In this document: in pieces, positions 8,071 through 20,077 of the stretch
Layout of the letters: each line of letters opens with the position of its first letter
Numbering within the stretch: the stretch's first letter is position 1
Source: Kribbella qitaiheensis
GTDB lineage: Bacteria; Actinomycetota; Actinomycetes; Propionibacteriales; Kribbellaceae
Direction: 5' to 3'
Length of the DNA stretch: 64,000 nt
Assembly (NCBI RefSeq): GCF_014217565.1
Contig: NZ_CP043661.1
Location: 5,456,001 to 5,520,000 of the forward strand
Made by a program: the position numbers and the translations under genes
Notes under the pieces: model-generated
The model's input: the letters and a program-made list of their open reading frames with translations, nothing else
The model's database searches: none
Told to the model about the DNA's origin: nothing

Positions 8071-8714
8071 TAGGTTCCGGTGGTGCCTAGGTCTGTGTAG
8101 TGGGCAAGGCGCGGATCGTCAGGATCCCCGCCGGCTTGTACTACGAAGTCGCGCGCGGCCGGCTCCCCGCCGTACTGGGGATTGAGCGGCCCGGCGAGAC
8201 TCCTGTGCATCAAGGCGAAGTCGACGTACGGATCGCCGAGGCCGAGGCGGCTGAGATCGAGTAGTCCACTGAACCGCAGGGTCGTCGGATCGACGAATAC
8301 GTTCGGCGCCGTGAAATCGCCATGGGTGACAGCCCCACGTGTACCCGGGTAAGGCGAGTCGAACGGGCAGTCGGTCAGCGCGTGCAACTGCCTGATCCCG
8401 TCAGCCACAGCAGCCAGTACTGCGGGGCGCTCGGCGGCGGACCATGCTTGGGAGGCGTCGCGCCCGGCCAGCTCGGTGGTGAGCATCCACTCACCCTTCT
8501 CGTCCTCACCACGATCGAGGATCCGCGGGCAGGGAATCTCGGTCGTGCCAAGCCACCCAAGCCGATCCGCTTCTGCGCCGATCCCCAGACCTGCCTTGTA
8601 ATAAAGGACTTTGCCGCCACGCTCCAGCCGCACGACTGCCGCGTCGGAGAAGCCGAGGTCGATCGGCTCAGCACCACCGGCACCAAGCCGATCCATCAAG
8701 CTCTGCAGATCCAC
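8067..8714 (-). CDS. Aminoglycoside phosphotransferase (APH) family kinase
   Basis: 215 aa. The APH fold is shown by the catalytic loop HGDFTAPNVFVD (H131-G-D133 with Asn138), and the metal-binding Asp in GLLDLSRLGLGDPYVD (D153). The N-lobe has the strands VVRLERGGKVLYYKAG with the nucleotide-binding Lys. Short APH(3')-like enzymes of this kind phosphorylate aminoglycosides or unknown small molecules; resistance cannot be claimed from sequence. I prefer the GTG at 8714 (MDLQSLMDRLG) over an upstream TTG at 8756 because the earlier residues are Gly/Arg-rich and unconserved in appearance. Flanked by gene fragments. Confidence 0.75.
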   Translation of the reverse strand: MDLQSLMDRLGAGGAEPIDLGFSDAAVVRLERGGKVLYYKAGLGIGAEADRLGWLGTTEIPCPRILDRGEDEKGEWMLTTELAGRDASQAWSAAERPAVLAAVADGIRQLHALTDCPFDSPYPGTRGAVTHGDFTAPNVFVDPTTLRFSGLLDLSRLGLGDPYVDFALMHRSLAGPLNPQYGGEPAARDFVVQAGGDPDDPRLAHYTDLGTTGTY

Positions 8715-8796
8715 TCGCCGAACCCTACGTCCCAACCCCGAGCCGAGGTCACCCAATTAAGGGCGGTGGACCACGCAAGAGGTGAAGGCAGTCTCC

Positions 8797-8966
8797 GAGC
8801 AACTCACCAGCCGACGCCGGATTGGTTCGCCGCCGATGCGCCGTTCACGAGAGACCTGGACCTTGCAGCGCCTGCCCTGGGGCGATTGTCGACTACGCCG
8901 ATTATCGCCGTCGGTCTGTGGGCCCAAGTGGCGGTCCGGCAGACGACTGCCCGCGCGTGGGCATGA
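8797..8966 (+). pseudogene. Possible C-terminal gene remnant in the 8715-9102 gap
   Basis: One frame ending at 8966 reads PTPDWFAADAPFTRDLDL and then GRLSTTPIIAVGLWAQVAV, which looks like true protein sequence, but the part upstream overlaps the APH-like gene antisense and is not protein-like. I see no start codon or ribosome site. It may be the tail of a deleted gene. The remainder of the gap up to 9102 is G-rich and holds only the hairpin at its end. Confidence 0.25.
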
Positions 8967-9064
8967 GCCGCGACGCAGGAGCGGTGGGGAGGGGTGGGTG
9001 GAGCACCCGAAGGTGGAGCGACGGGGGTGCGAGCGCGGAGGTGCGCGGGCGATCTGACCCAGGC

Positions 9065-9090
9065 GGGGAGGGCGCGTGGGCGTCCTCCCC
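9065..9090 (-). terminator. Hairpin downstream of the M24 aminopeptidase
   Basis: GGGGAGG at 9065-9071 and CCTCCCC at 9084-9090 form a 7-bp stem with a 12-nt loop, 12 bases beyond the stop codon of the minus-strand gene. No T tract. Confidence 0.5.
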
Positions 9091-9102
9091 GTTGGTTGAG
9101 GG

Positions 9103-10536
<1,434 letters not shown>

Positions 10537-10610
10537 CCTCGACCTGTCCTCGTCCTCAGCGCCGAGATGGTCAGCGCGTGTGCAGTTGATCGCCGCGGAG
10601 CGTGCCCGTG

Positions 10611-10991
10611 TCAGGCAGGGCCCTCGGCGGGGTCCGAGCCGATGCGGGTGATCGCATTGCGCTCGTCCACGAAGACTACGCTCGGTTCGAAGATCTTGGC
10701 CTCGGCGGTGTCGAGCATCCCGTAAGCAATGAGGATGACCAGGTCGCCCGGGTGGATCAGGTGCGCGGCGGCGCCGTTGATCCCGACGATCCCGGAGTCG
10801 CGCGGGCCCTCGATCAGGTAGGTGCTCAGCCGGTTGCCGTTGGTGATGTCGACGATGTCGACCTTCTCACCGGGCAGCAGGTTCGCCGCTTCCATCAGGG
10901 TGGCGTCGAGCGTGCACGATCCGACGTAGTCCAGGTCGGCCTGGGTGACGGTGGCTCGGTGGACCTTGGACTTCATCATTTCGCGCAGCAT
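10611..10991 (-). CDS. panD: Aspartate 1-decarboxylase proenzyme
   Basis: 126 aa. The self-cleavage site that creates the pyruvoyl cofactor is seen as YVGSCTLD, with Gly24-Ser25 when the ATG at 10991 ([12 protein letters not shown]) is used, exactly the register of the E. coli enzyme; this is why I prefer it over the ATGs at 11000-11003. The substrate-binding Arg is in [12 protein letters not shown] and the catalytic Tyr in LSTY. The product, beta-alanine, goes to pantothenate and CoA. No other pan genes are nearby, so it is regulated separately. Confidence 0.95.
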   Translation of the reverse strand: MLREMMKSKVHRATVTQADLDYVGSCTLDATLMEAANLLPGEKVDIVDITNGNRLSTYLIEGPRDSGIVGINGAAAHLIHPGDLVILIAYGMLDTAEAKIFEPSVVFVDERNAITRIGSDPAEGPA

Positions 10992-11027
10992 GGCGCTCAT
11001 CATGCAGCCCGCGGCGATAACTGTCAG

Positions 11028-11063
11028 TGGCCGCCATCACGCCCGAACGGCGGATGGCGGCCA
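11028..11063 (-). terminator. Hairpin between the MMPL remnant and panD
   Basis: TGGCCGCCATC at 11028-11038 is perfectly complementary to GATGGCGGCCA at 11053-11063, loop 14 nt. It lies 12 bases past the stop of the minus-strand MMPL gene and so is its likely terminator; it also sits 28 nt upstream of the panD start. Confidence 0.65.
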
Positions 11064-11074
11064 TTGACTCTCGG

Positions 11075-12390
11075 TCAGCGGTTGGCCAGTTCGGGGACCC
11101 GCGGGGCGGGAGCCGTCGGCTGGGGCCGGAGGGAGTCGCCTTCGATGTCGACGTTGGGCAGCAGGCGGTTGAGCCAGCTGGGGAGCCACCAGGCGGACTT
11201 GCCGAGGAGGGCCATCACGGCGGGGACGATGGTCATCCGGACGATGAAGGCGTCGACGAAGACGGCGAAGGCGAGGCCGAGGCCGATCTCGCGGACCAGG
11301 GTCTCGCTGGACAGGATGAAGCCGGAGAAGACCCCGGGCGCTGTGGCTGAAGCCGTCGACGACGGAGCGGATCGGCCCGGCGCCGTGAACGTGTTGCTCA
11401 CGCATCCTGGTCACCAGGAAGACCTGGTAGTCCATCGCGAGGCCGAAGACGATGCCGACCAGGAAGACCGGCAGCATGCTGATCACCGGTCCCGTCTGCC
11501 CGGTGATGCCGAACAGGTCTGCCAGCCAGCCCCACTGGAACACCGCGACCACCGCGCCGAAGGTCGAACCCACCGTGAGCAGGAACCCGAGCGTCGCCTT
11601 CAGCGGAACGAGGACGGACCGGAAGACCACCATCAGCAGCAGGAACGCGAGCCCGATCACCAAGGCCAGATAGGGAACCAGCGCCGACCCGAGCTTGGCG
11701 GAGATGTCGATGTTGAACGCGGTCGCGCCGGTGACCGATACCTCCGCGCCGGCGCCCGGCGGTACGTCGCGGATCGCCGCGACCAGGTCCTTCGTCTGGG
11801 TGCTGCTCGGTCCGCTGGCCGGGATGACGCGCAGCACCGCCGTATCGCCTGCCTGGTTGAAGACGGCCGGGGTCACCGCGGTGACGTCGGGCAGTCCCTT
11901 GAGCTTGTTCTCGATCCGCGCGGCCGTACCCTTCGGGTTCTGGGCCTTGGAGCCGTCGATGACCACCATCAGCGGGCCGTTGAAGCCGGGACCGAAGCCG
12001 TCGGACAGCGTGTCGTACGCCTTGCGCTGGGTGGAGGAGGGCGGCGGTGAAGGCGGCCCCGAGGCCCATCTGGGTGAGGAACGGGATCCCGACGACGGAC
12101 AACCCGGCCAGCGCGATGACCACTGTGAGTCCGGCGAAGACCACCGCGGAGCCCGCCGTACCGACCGCGTGTCCGACGGCTTCCTCCGGCTCCTTGCCGG
12201 CGGCGATCTCGTGCCGGTAGCGGGACATGATGAACAGGGCGTAGTCGATGCTGACCGCGAGGCCGATCATGAACGCCAGGATCGGCGTACCCGAGCCGAT
12301 GTCGACGAAGCCGGTGGCGGCGGTGATCCCGGCCGCGCCGATGCCGACCGCGATGATTGCCGCCAGCAACGGAAGTCCGGCGGCGACGGA
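11075..12390 (-). pseudogene. MMPL/RND-type transporter, truncated and with internal deletions
   Basis: Three consecutive minus-strand frames contain collinear MMPL sequence. Frame 1 (to about 12040) has helices around GLPLLAAIIAVGIG and the SIDYALFIMSRYRHE motif. Frame 2 (about 12040 to 11340) begins at a natural MMPL boundary (SSTQRKAYDTLSDGFGPGFN) and runs through the extracytoplasmic domain to FGLAMDYQVFLVTRMRE and VVDGFSHSAR. Frame 3 (to 11075) has VFSGFILSSETLVREIG, FAVFVDAFIVR and the C-terminus. From family knowledge, sequence is missing at each joint: about 90-100 residues after the FTAA of frame 1, and about 10 residues after HSAR. The N-terminal third, including the first helix, is absent altogether. 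So this is not a simple frameshift. It is a dead gene or a region where the assembly dropped segments. Confidence 0.8.
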
Positions 12391-12480
12391 TCAAACGATC
12401 GAGCGACAGCCGCACCGACGTGCGGCCAGGGTTACGACGTCTGCTGCCAAGAGCTTCTCGACCTCGTCCGACGTACTCAT
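12391..12480 (-). pseudogene. Truncated 29-codon start of a gene coupled to the FGGY kinase
   Basis: An ATG at 12480 overlaps the kinase stop codon (ATGA), the classic coupling arrangement. The reading [16 protein letters not shown] looks like a genuine N-terminus, but it stops at a TGA (12391-12393) immediately before MMPL sequence begins in the same frame. The natural continuation of this gene and the N-terminus of the MMPL gene both seem to have been lost at one junction near 12391-12420. The original function is unknown; position suggests sugar metabolism. Confidence 0.45.
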
Positions 12481-13893
12481 GAGAGGGAGTTCGCGGCCTG
12501 GACTGTCAAGGCACGAAGGGATTCGTAGCGCGGGCGGAGCTCGGCGACCCGGTCGACGTCCGCGGCGACGGGCCGCAGCGATTCGCCGCAGGGAGCGGGG
12601 GAGAGCCCCAGTGCGACGGCCGCCGCGCCGCGCGCACCGACCTCGGCTTCGGCGCAGACCTCGGTCGGCCGGGCGAACGTCGCGGTCAGGCAGTTGCGCC
12701 ACCAGGCCGAGGCATCGATCCCGCCGCCACCCAGCACAACCTCCAACTGCCGGCCGAACAAGCCGTCCAGCATTCGAAGCCCACGGTCGATCTCAAGCGA
12801 AGCGCCTTGCAGGGAAGCGGCCAAGAGGTCGGCGGCGGTGTCGTCGAAAGACAGCCCGAAGTACGCGCCGGACCCACCCGGCACGGTTTCAGGTGGCCTG
12901 GTCCCGGCCTGGAAGGGAACACCGATCACCCGCGACGAGCCGATCTCGATCCCGGTCGGTTCCCGGTGCCCGGCGTCGAGCTGCAGTACGCCGGTCAGCC
13001 ACGCATGCAGGTTCCCCGCGGCAGAGAAGGCCATTCCGGTCACCGCGCGCTTGTCGTCGACGCGATACCGCCACAACTCCCACGGTAGTTCGGGCGCGTC
13101 TTCGATCGGATGCACGACCCGCACGGCAGCCGACGTACCGACCGTCACGGCCGCCGTCGTCTCGTCGTACCCGCCGGTCCCGACGTTCGACGCGGCCCCG
13201 TCACCTGTCGGCGGATGAATCGGTACGCCGGCGAGCGCGGGCCATCTCAGCGCGAAGGCAGATGACAGCACTCCGGTCCAGCCGGTCGGCACGATCGGGG
13301 GCAGCTGCGACCCGGAAACCCCTGCCACCGCAAGCGCTTCGGCGTCGTACGCGCCGGAGGCGAGGTCGAGGGTGCCCGTTCCGGACGCGATCGACACCGA
13401 CGTGACCCGTTCGGAGGTCAGCCGCTCAAGCACGAGATCCGGCAACCCGGCATAGAAAGCAGGCGAAACGATCGACCGCAGCCAGGGTATCCGCCGGGGC
13501 CAGTAGAGCCGGTGCAACCAGGCGCCGGTCCTGGCATGGAAGGCGCACTCGTCGAAGTCGGACCCCACCGGAGCGGGCACGGAACGCGTGTCCACCCAGG
13601 GGATCACGGGCGTCAGCGCCGCTCCGGTCGAAGACAGCGCGACGATCGAGTGCCACTGGGACGACAGCACGATGTCGCTGATGTCGACGAGGTGCCCGTT
13701 CTGCTGCAGCTCGTCCAGGCAGCCCAGGAGCCCCTCGACGTAGTCGTGCAGATCGAGCGTCGCTGCGCCGCCGGCGCCGTACGACGGACTGATCTTGTGC
13801 CTCGCGAGTGCGCCTTCTACGGGCGACAGATCGGGCGAGAGCACCAGGGCACGAGCGGACGACGTGCCAAGGTCCAAAGCGAGGACCCGGCTG

Positions 13894-13907
<14 letters not shown>
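12477..13907 (-). CDS. FGGY-family carbohydrate kinase (gluconokinase-like)
   Basis: 476 aa. The N-terminal phosphate-binding loop [13 protein letters not shown] (8-20) and the second FGGY domain with [31 protein letters not shown] and [12 protein letters not shown] support an actin-fold sugar kinase using [16 protein letters not shown] and VIPWVDTRS are also typical of gluconate/xylulose-type kinases. The exact sugar is not evident. The ATG at 13907 lies 14 bases inside the otsA 3' end, so the two are probably co-translated. Confidence 0.85.
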
Positions 13908-15291
<1,384 letters not shown>

Positions 15292-15297
15292 CAGTTG

Positions 15298-16296
15298 TTA
15301 TCCACCCAGGTATTCGTCGTCGCCGGGGTAGCTGACCCCGATCTGTCTACGTGTCTCGTCGAGCAGCTCGAGAATCTCGACCGTGGCGGCGTGCGGGAGC
15401 GCTGGGCACTCGACCTGGCCGGCGCGGAAGGAGCGCATCACCTCGGCTGCTTCGTAGTGGTACCCAGCGCCATGCATCGGTACTTCGACCCGCTCGTCGC
15501 CCGAGGCTGTCTGGCGTACGTAGTACTCCGGGTGGTGGAACCCGCCAGGCAGCAGCAGCGAACCGTCCGGACCGCTGACCGAGGCGTTGAACGGGTGATG
15601 CGAGCGCAGCCCACAGGTGAGCCCGGCCACGGCGCCGGACGCGTACCGCCACGACATCGCGACGCTCAGGTCCACACCGTCCTCGTTCAGCGATCCGACG
15701 GCCTTGACCTCTTCGGGACGGCCGAGCGCCATGTACGCGAACGTCATCGGGTAGATGCCGCCGTCCATCAGCACCCCGCCGCCCAGCTCCCGGTCGAGCA
15801 GCCGGGGCGGGAGCTGCGGCCGGTGGAAGCCGAAGTCGGCCAGCGCCTGCATCGGTTCGCCGATCACACCCTTGGCGAGGTCCGCGAACATCGCCTGGAC
15901 GACAGGGTTGGTGCGCATCCACATCGCCTCGGCGAACAGGGTCTTGGACTCATGTGCCACCGCGACCAGGTCCGCAGCCTGCTTGGCCGTCAGCGTCACC
16001 GGCTTCTCGCAGAGCACCGCGATCCCGGCCTGTAACGCCATCCTGGCGATCCCGTAGTGCTGCGGATGCGGCGTACCGATGTAGAGCACGTCGACGGTGC
16101 CCGACTCGATCAGCCGGCGATAGTCGTCGTAGCGGTGCTCGATCCCGAACTGCTCACCGAACCGGTCGGCACTGCCCTGGGATCGGGACGCGACGGCGGT
16201 CACCACGGCGTCGTCGAGGACCGCCAGGTCTTTCGTGAACGAGGTGGAGATGTTGCCAGTCGCAACGATTCCCCAGCGGACGCGATCTATACCCAT
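15298..16296 (-). CDS. Gfo/Idh/MocA family oxidoreductase
   Basis: 332 aa. The Rossmann start [15 protein letters not shown] (7-21), [15 protein letters not shown] and the EKPVTLT motif (about 97-103), where Lys is catalytic, identify the family. The C-terminal half is the usual beta-sheet substrate domain, with [17 protein letters not shown]. The closest subtype is the trans-1,2-dihydrobenzene-diol/sugar dehydrogenase group. ATG at 16296 overlaps the amidase gene stop by 10 bases. Substrate unknown. Confidence 0.88.
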   Translation of the reverse strand: MGIDRVRWGIVATGNISTSFTKDLAVLDDAVVTAVASRSQGSADRFGEQFGIEHRYDDYRRLIESGTVDVLYIGTPHPQHYGIARMALQAGIAVLCEKPVTLTAKQAADLVAVAHESKTLFAEAMWMRTNPVVQAMFADLAKGVIGEPMQALADFGFHRPQLPPRLLDRELGGGVLMDGGIYPMTFAYMALGRPEEVKAVGSLNEDGVDLSVAMSWRYASGAVAGLTCGLRSHHPFNASVSGPDGSLLLPGGFHHPEYYVRQTASGDERVEVPMHGAGYHYEAAEVMRSFRAGQVECPALPHAATVEILELLDETRRQIGVSYPGDDEYLGG

Positions 16297-17724
16297 TGTC
16301 TGAACTCCGGGGTCGGGAACGGACCGGTTGCCTTGATTCTCGCGGTTTCGAACGCGTGCGCCAAGCGAATGAGGGTGGCATCACTCCGCCCGGTACCGCT
16401 GAAGGTGATCCCGACCGGCAGTCCTTCGACCAGTCCGGACGGGACCGACATCAGGGGGTAACCGGCCAGGGCGGCATGGGTGGACGAACTGCCGAGGACG
16501 TGGTCGCCGTTGACCAGATCGATCGACCAGGCCGGCGAGTACGCCGGGGTGACCAGCGCGTCGAGCTGGTTGTCCCGGAGCAGGCCGTCGATGCCGTCGC
16601 GGCCGGCCCTGAGTGCGGACAACCGGGCGGCGACGTAAGTGGGCGAATCCAGCCCGTCGGTCTGCTCGGAGCGCTCGAACAACTCCTGGCCGAAGTACCG
16701 CAACTCTTCGTGGGCATGGGCCTTGTTGAAGGCGATCACGTCCGCGAGGGTGCGCGGGCCGCCCGGCTGCCGGGTGGCCAGATACGCGGCGAGGTCGACC
16801 TTCATCTCGTGGAACAGGATCGAGACCTGATCCTCCTCGCTGCCCGGAGTCGGCAGCGACAACCCGTCGACGACGGTGGCGCCGGCTGCCGACAACAAGG
16901 ACAACGCTTCCTCGGTGACGCGGTCGAGGCCGACCGAGTACCCCCACAAGGGCCCTCTCGGCACACCGATCCGTACGCCGGTCAGGTCGTCGCCGAGGCA
17001 ATGCGACTCGTAGTCCGTGCCGCCGCCGGTCAGTACGGTGAGCAGCGCGGCCGCCTGGCGAACAGTCTTCGTCATCGGCCCGGCGGTGTCCTGGGAGTGC
17101 GACAGCGGGATGATGCCCTGCTGCGGGATCAGCCCGACGGTGGGCTTCAGCCCGACGATGCCGTTCAGCGCGGCCGGGCAGACGATCGACCCGTTCGTCT
17201 CCGTCCCGATGGCGAGCTCCGCGAGACCGGCCGCGACGGCCCGCGCCGGAGCCGCTGGAGGAACCGCCCGCGGAACGGTTCAACGCATACGGATTGCGGG
17301 TCAGACCGCCGTACCCGCTCCAGCCGGACGACGAGGACGAGCCGCGGAAGTTGGCCCACTCGCTCAGGTTGGTCTTGCCGAGCACGATGCAGCCCGCCTC
17401 GCGCAACCGGCGTACCAGCGGGGCGTCGTACGGCGGTGGTGGCTGGTCGGCCAGCGCGAGCGAGCCGGCGGTGGTCGGCAGGTCGGCCGTGTCGATGTTG
17501 TCCTTCACCAGCACGGCCATTCCGTGCAGGGGACCACGGATCCGGCCGTCGTCACGCTCCGCGTCCAGGCGAGCGGCTTCGGTCAGGGCAGCTGGGTTCG
17601 GCGTGCAGACGGAGTTGATCAGCGGGTCCACCTCGGACCGCCTCGCCTGCAGCTCTTCGACCGTCGCGATGGCGGGTCGCGGGCCGGGCGACACGTCGCC
17701 GAGGCCCTGTCGAGTTGAGCTCAC
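16287..17724 (-). pseudogene. Amidase-signature enzyme, intact except for one surplus base
   Basis: Joined across one base, the frames give 478 aa with the full amidase signature: Lys in AVLVKDNIDTA, the cis-Ser in the GGSSSGSG loop, and the nucleophile Ser in [14 protein letters not shown]. The first frame reads to GGSSSGSG and then turns to Arg-rich nonsense; removal of one base from the run at 17238-17244 (GCGGGCC to GCGGCC on the coding strand) restores [16 protein letters not shown], exactly as in the family. Family members hydrolyse amides of many kinds; substrate unknown. GTG at 17724 chosen as start. Probably a sequence error, see findings. Confidence 0.8.
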
Positions 17725-17870
17725 ACCCACGATCCTGCCAGAGTTGGCCGGGCCCGACCGTCCGCCCGACATGTCGCCGCCACCAGGCGGAGGGTGAATG
17801 ACATGACTGTTGTTCCCCCGTACAGTGGAGCGCGGACGGACATCGCCGACCGCACGGGAGACACCAGCAG

Positions 17871-18179
17871 ATGGACAGCGCCAACGCCAGCTCCTCCGGC
17901 TCAGCCGAAGCAGCCCAGCCGGCTGTCGCTGGATTATCGGACCGTGATGGGGCGATCCTCGGCTTCGAGCGGCACTGGTGGAAGTACGCCGGCGCCAAGG
18001 AGCAGGCGATCCGGGACCAGTTCCAGATGTCGGCCACCCGCTACTACCAGGTGCTGAACGCGCTGATCGACCGGCCCGAGGCACTCGCGCACGACCCGTT
18101 GCTGGTGAAGCGGCTGCGCCGGTTGCGCGCCGCCAGGCAACGCGCCCGATCCGCCCGTCGCTTGGGTATCGAGGTCTGA
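17871..18179 (+). CDS. DUF3263 family small helix-turn-helix protein
   Basis: 102 aa. The conserved core ILGFERHWWKYAGAKEQAIR followed by FQMSATRYYQVLNALID and ALAHDPLLVKRLRRLR is characteristic of DUF3263, a family found throughout Actinobacteria that resembles a sigma-factor-type helix-turn-helix. ATG at 17871 has GGAG in the preceding cacgggagacaccagcag. It is followed after 2 nt by a LytR_C-domain gene and then otsB, a likely three-gene operon. Molecular role unknown. Confidence 0.85.
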   Translation: MDSANASSSGSAEAAQPAVAGLSDRDGAILGFERHWWKYAGAKEQAIRDQFQMSATRYYQVLNALIDRPEALAHDPLLVKRLRRLRAARQRARSARRLGIEV

Positions 18180-18181
18180 AC

Positions 18182-18760
18182 TTGACCCGCCCGAAGGACG
18201 ACAAGGGCCAGATCCTCTCGTCCCTCGTCGCCGTGCTCGCAGTCGTGGCCATCGTCGGTGGCCTGCTGGTGCTGTTCGGGACCAGGGGCAGCAACTCCGT
18301 GGCCGACTCCAAGCCGGCCGCTTCGACGCCGAAGACGTCGGCCAAGCCCTCCGACGTGCCGGTGATCTCCCCGACTCCGACCGCCGGTCCATCGACCCCT
18401 GCTCCGTCGACTGCTGTTTCGTCGACCGCTGTTCCGCCGACCGCGCCGACGTCGGCGCCGACCTCTGTGCCCACGGTTCCGGTCTCCGAGCGACCCGCCG
18501 TCGAGGTGTACAACAACACCCCGCGCAAGGGGCTCGCGGACGATGTGTCGATCCGCGCCCGGCGGGCCGGCTGGACCGTGGCCGGCCGGGACAACTGGCA
18601 CGGCAAGATCGTCACCAGCACCGTCTACTTCCCGGCCGGGATGGAAGCCGACGCCACCCAGTTGGCCAAGGACATCGGCGTGGGCCGGATCAAGGACGCG
18701 CTCGAGAACATGAAGAAGGACAGGCTGACCGTCATCCTGACGACGGACTACGCCGGATGA
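18182..18760 (+). CDS. Membrane-anchored LytR C-terminal (LytR_C) domain protein
   Basis: 192 aa. A short basic N-terminus is followed by one membrane helix (about 10-33, LSSLVAVLAVVAIVGGLLVL), a Pro/Thr/Ser-rich linker (about 40-105) and a LytR_C domain (VEVYNNTPRKGLADDVSIR, then GWTVAGRDNW and a YFPAGMEADATQLAKD helix). Such proteins lie outside the membrane and are associated with cell-wall polymer ligation. The TTG start at 18182 is chosen since it follows the previous stop by two bases and has GAGG 7 nt upstream. It ends with ATGA overlapping the otsB start. Confidence 0.85.
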   Translation: MTRPKDDKGQILSSLVAVLAVVAIVGGLLVLFGTRGSNSVADSKPAASTPKTSAKPSDVPVISPTPTAGPSTPAPSTAVSSTAVPPTAPTSAPTSVPTVPVSERPAVEVYNNTPRKGLADDVSIRARRAGWTVAGRDNWHGKIVTSTVYFPAGMEADATQLAKDIGVGRIKDALENMKKDRLTVILTTDYAG

Positions 18761-19590
18761 GCACTCCGGTTCTGGTGACACAGGCCGGCCGGGACGGTTG
18801 GGAAGCGATCGTCAAGGATCCCGCCGGGGCGGTGATCGCCTCGGATTTCGACGGCACTCTGTCCCCGCTGGTCGAGGATCCGGCGATGTCCCGGGCGGCC
18901 GACGGAGCGCTTGACGCTTTGGCGCGACTGGCCGGCGTGGGTGCGCAGGTGGCGATCGTCACCGGGCGGCCCGCGCTGGTGGCAACCGAGCTGTCCGGTG
19001 TCAGTGGCCACGCAGGACTCGGCAGCCTCGTAGTACTGGGGCACTACGGGCTGGAGCGCTGGGAGGCCTCTACAGGTGCCGTGACCAGCGAGCCCGTTCC
19101 CGCGGGTGTAGCCGTCGCGCGCGAGCAACTCCCTGCCGTACTACGCGACGCGGGGCAGCCGGATGCGTTCGTGGAGGACAAGGACAGCTCGCTGGCGGTC
19201 CACACTCGCAGACTGCCTGATCCGGCGGGGGCGCTAGAGGCTTTGCGTACGCCGCTGTCGGAGCTGGCCTCGTCAGTAGGCCTTCACCTGGAGCCGGGCA
19301 ACCTGGTGCTGGAGCTGCGCCCGCCCGGGATCGACAAGGGGCTAGCCCTGCGTCGTTTGCTCGACAGCACCGGGGCTCGCTCGATCCTGTACGCCGGTGA
19401 CGACCTGGGTGACCTGGCTGCCTTCAAAGCCCTTCAGGCTCTCCGCGCCGACGGTCTGCACGCAGTACTGGTTGCAGCGCGGTCGTCGGGTGCCACCGCG
19501 CTTACTGAGTCCGCCGACATCGTCGTGGACGACCCGGCGGGGGTAGTAACCGTCCTCACTGCCCTCGCGGATGCGATCGCAACGCGCTGA
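18757..19590 (+). CDS. otsB: Trehalose-phosphatase
   Basis: 277 aa HAD-superfamily phosphatase. The nucleophile motif is DFDGTLSPL with D30 and D32; motif II Thr is in VAIVTGRP; motif III/IV includes KGLALRRLL and AGDDLGDLAAF with the Mg-binding aspartates. It converts trehalose 6-phosphate to trehalose, completing the pathway begun by otsA (13894-15291, opposite strand). Start ATG overlaps the previous stop by four bases (ATGA). The 3' end overlaps the convergent gene by 35 bp. Confidence 0.93.
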   Translation: MSTPVLVTQAGRDGWEAIVKDPAGAVIASDFDGTLSPLVEDPAMSRAADGALDALARLAGVGAQVAIVTGRPALVATELSGVSGHAGLGSLVVLGHYGLERWEASTGAVTSEPVPAGVAVAREQLPAVLRDAGQPDAFVEDKDSSLAVHTRRLPDPAGALEALRTPLSELASSVGLHLEPGNLVLELRPPGIDKGLALRRLLDSTGARSILYAGDDLGDLAAFKALQALRADGLHAVLVAARSSGATALTESADIVVDDPAGVVTVLTALADAIATR

Positions 19591-20032
19591 ACGCCTGGCT
19601 CAGCGTCTTGCCGAGGGACTGCACCGGATATTCGGTGTAGCCGCCGTCGTCGAGGCCGGCCAGCCGCTCGAAGATGTTCCGGGAAGCCGGACAGCCGGTC
19701 CGTAACAGGGACCAGCTCGCGGCGAGGATGTACAGCGGGAGCATCGGCAGGCCGATCAGGCAGAAGTACTGCCAGGAGTGCCGTTCCTCGTGCTTGATCA
19801 GCGTCGGCTGCTCGTCGAAGTACGCACGGTCGTGTTTGGTCAGGATCAGGTTCCCGATCGTGAAAGCGCCGGCGACCGGAAACTTCAGCCGGTAACCCGT
19901 CGCGTAGAACAATCCCCGCGGCCCGCGGCTGAACCGGGCCCGCCCGAGCACGCCGACCAGCACCCCGGTCAGCGTCGAGAGATTGATCGTGTTCACCACC
20001 AGCTTCACAGCCTGCCACCCCGACATCGCCAT
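19556..20032 (-). CDS. Hypothetical protein with an HExxH motif
   Basis: 158 aa. After an amphipathic N-terminus, the sequence holds FTIGNLILTKHDRAYF and then LIKHEERHSWQYF, where H-E-E-R-H fits the zinc-peptidase HExxH pattern, followed by a membrane-like segment (FCLIGLPMLPLYILAASWSLL). An HExxH next to a hydrophobic segment recalls small membrane-bound minimal gluzincins, but a third ligand is not clear, and I know no function. ATG at 20032 (MAMSGWQAVK). The 3' end overlaps otsB tail to tail. Confidence 0.65.
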   Translation of the reverse strand: MAMSGWQAVKLVVNTINLSTLTGVLVGVLGRARFSRGPRGLFYATGYRLKFPVAGAFTIGNLILTKHDRAYFDEQPTLIKHEERHSWQYFCLIGLPMLPLYILAASWSLLRTGCPASRNIFERLAGLDDGGYTEYPVQSLGKTLSQAFSALRSHPRGQ

Positions 20033-20077
20033 GCCTCAGTATGTGGTTCTGTCGGCGCGGTAGGTAAGACTTGCGGT

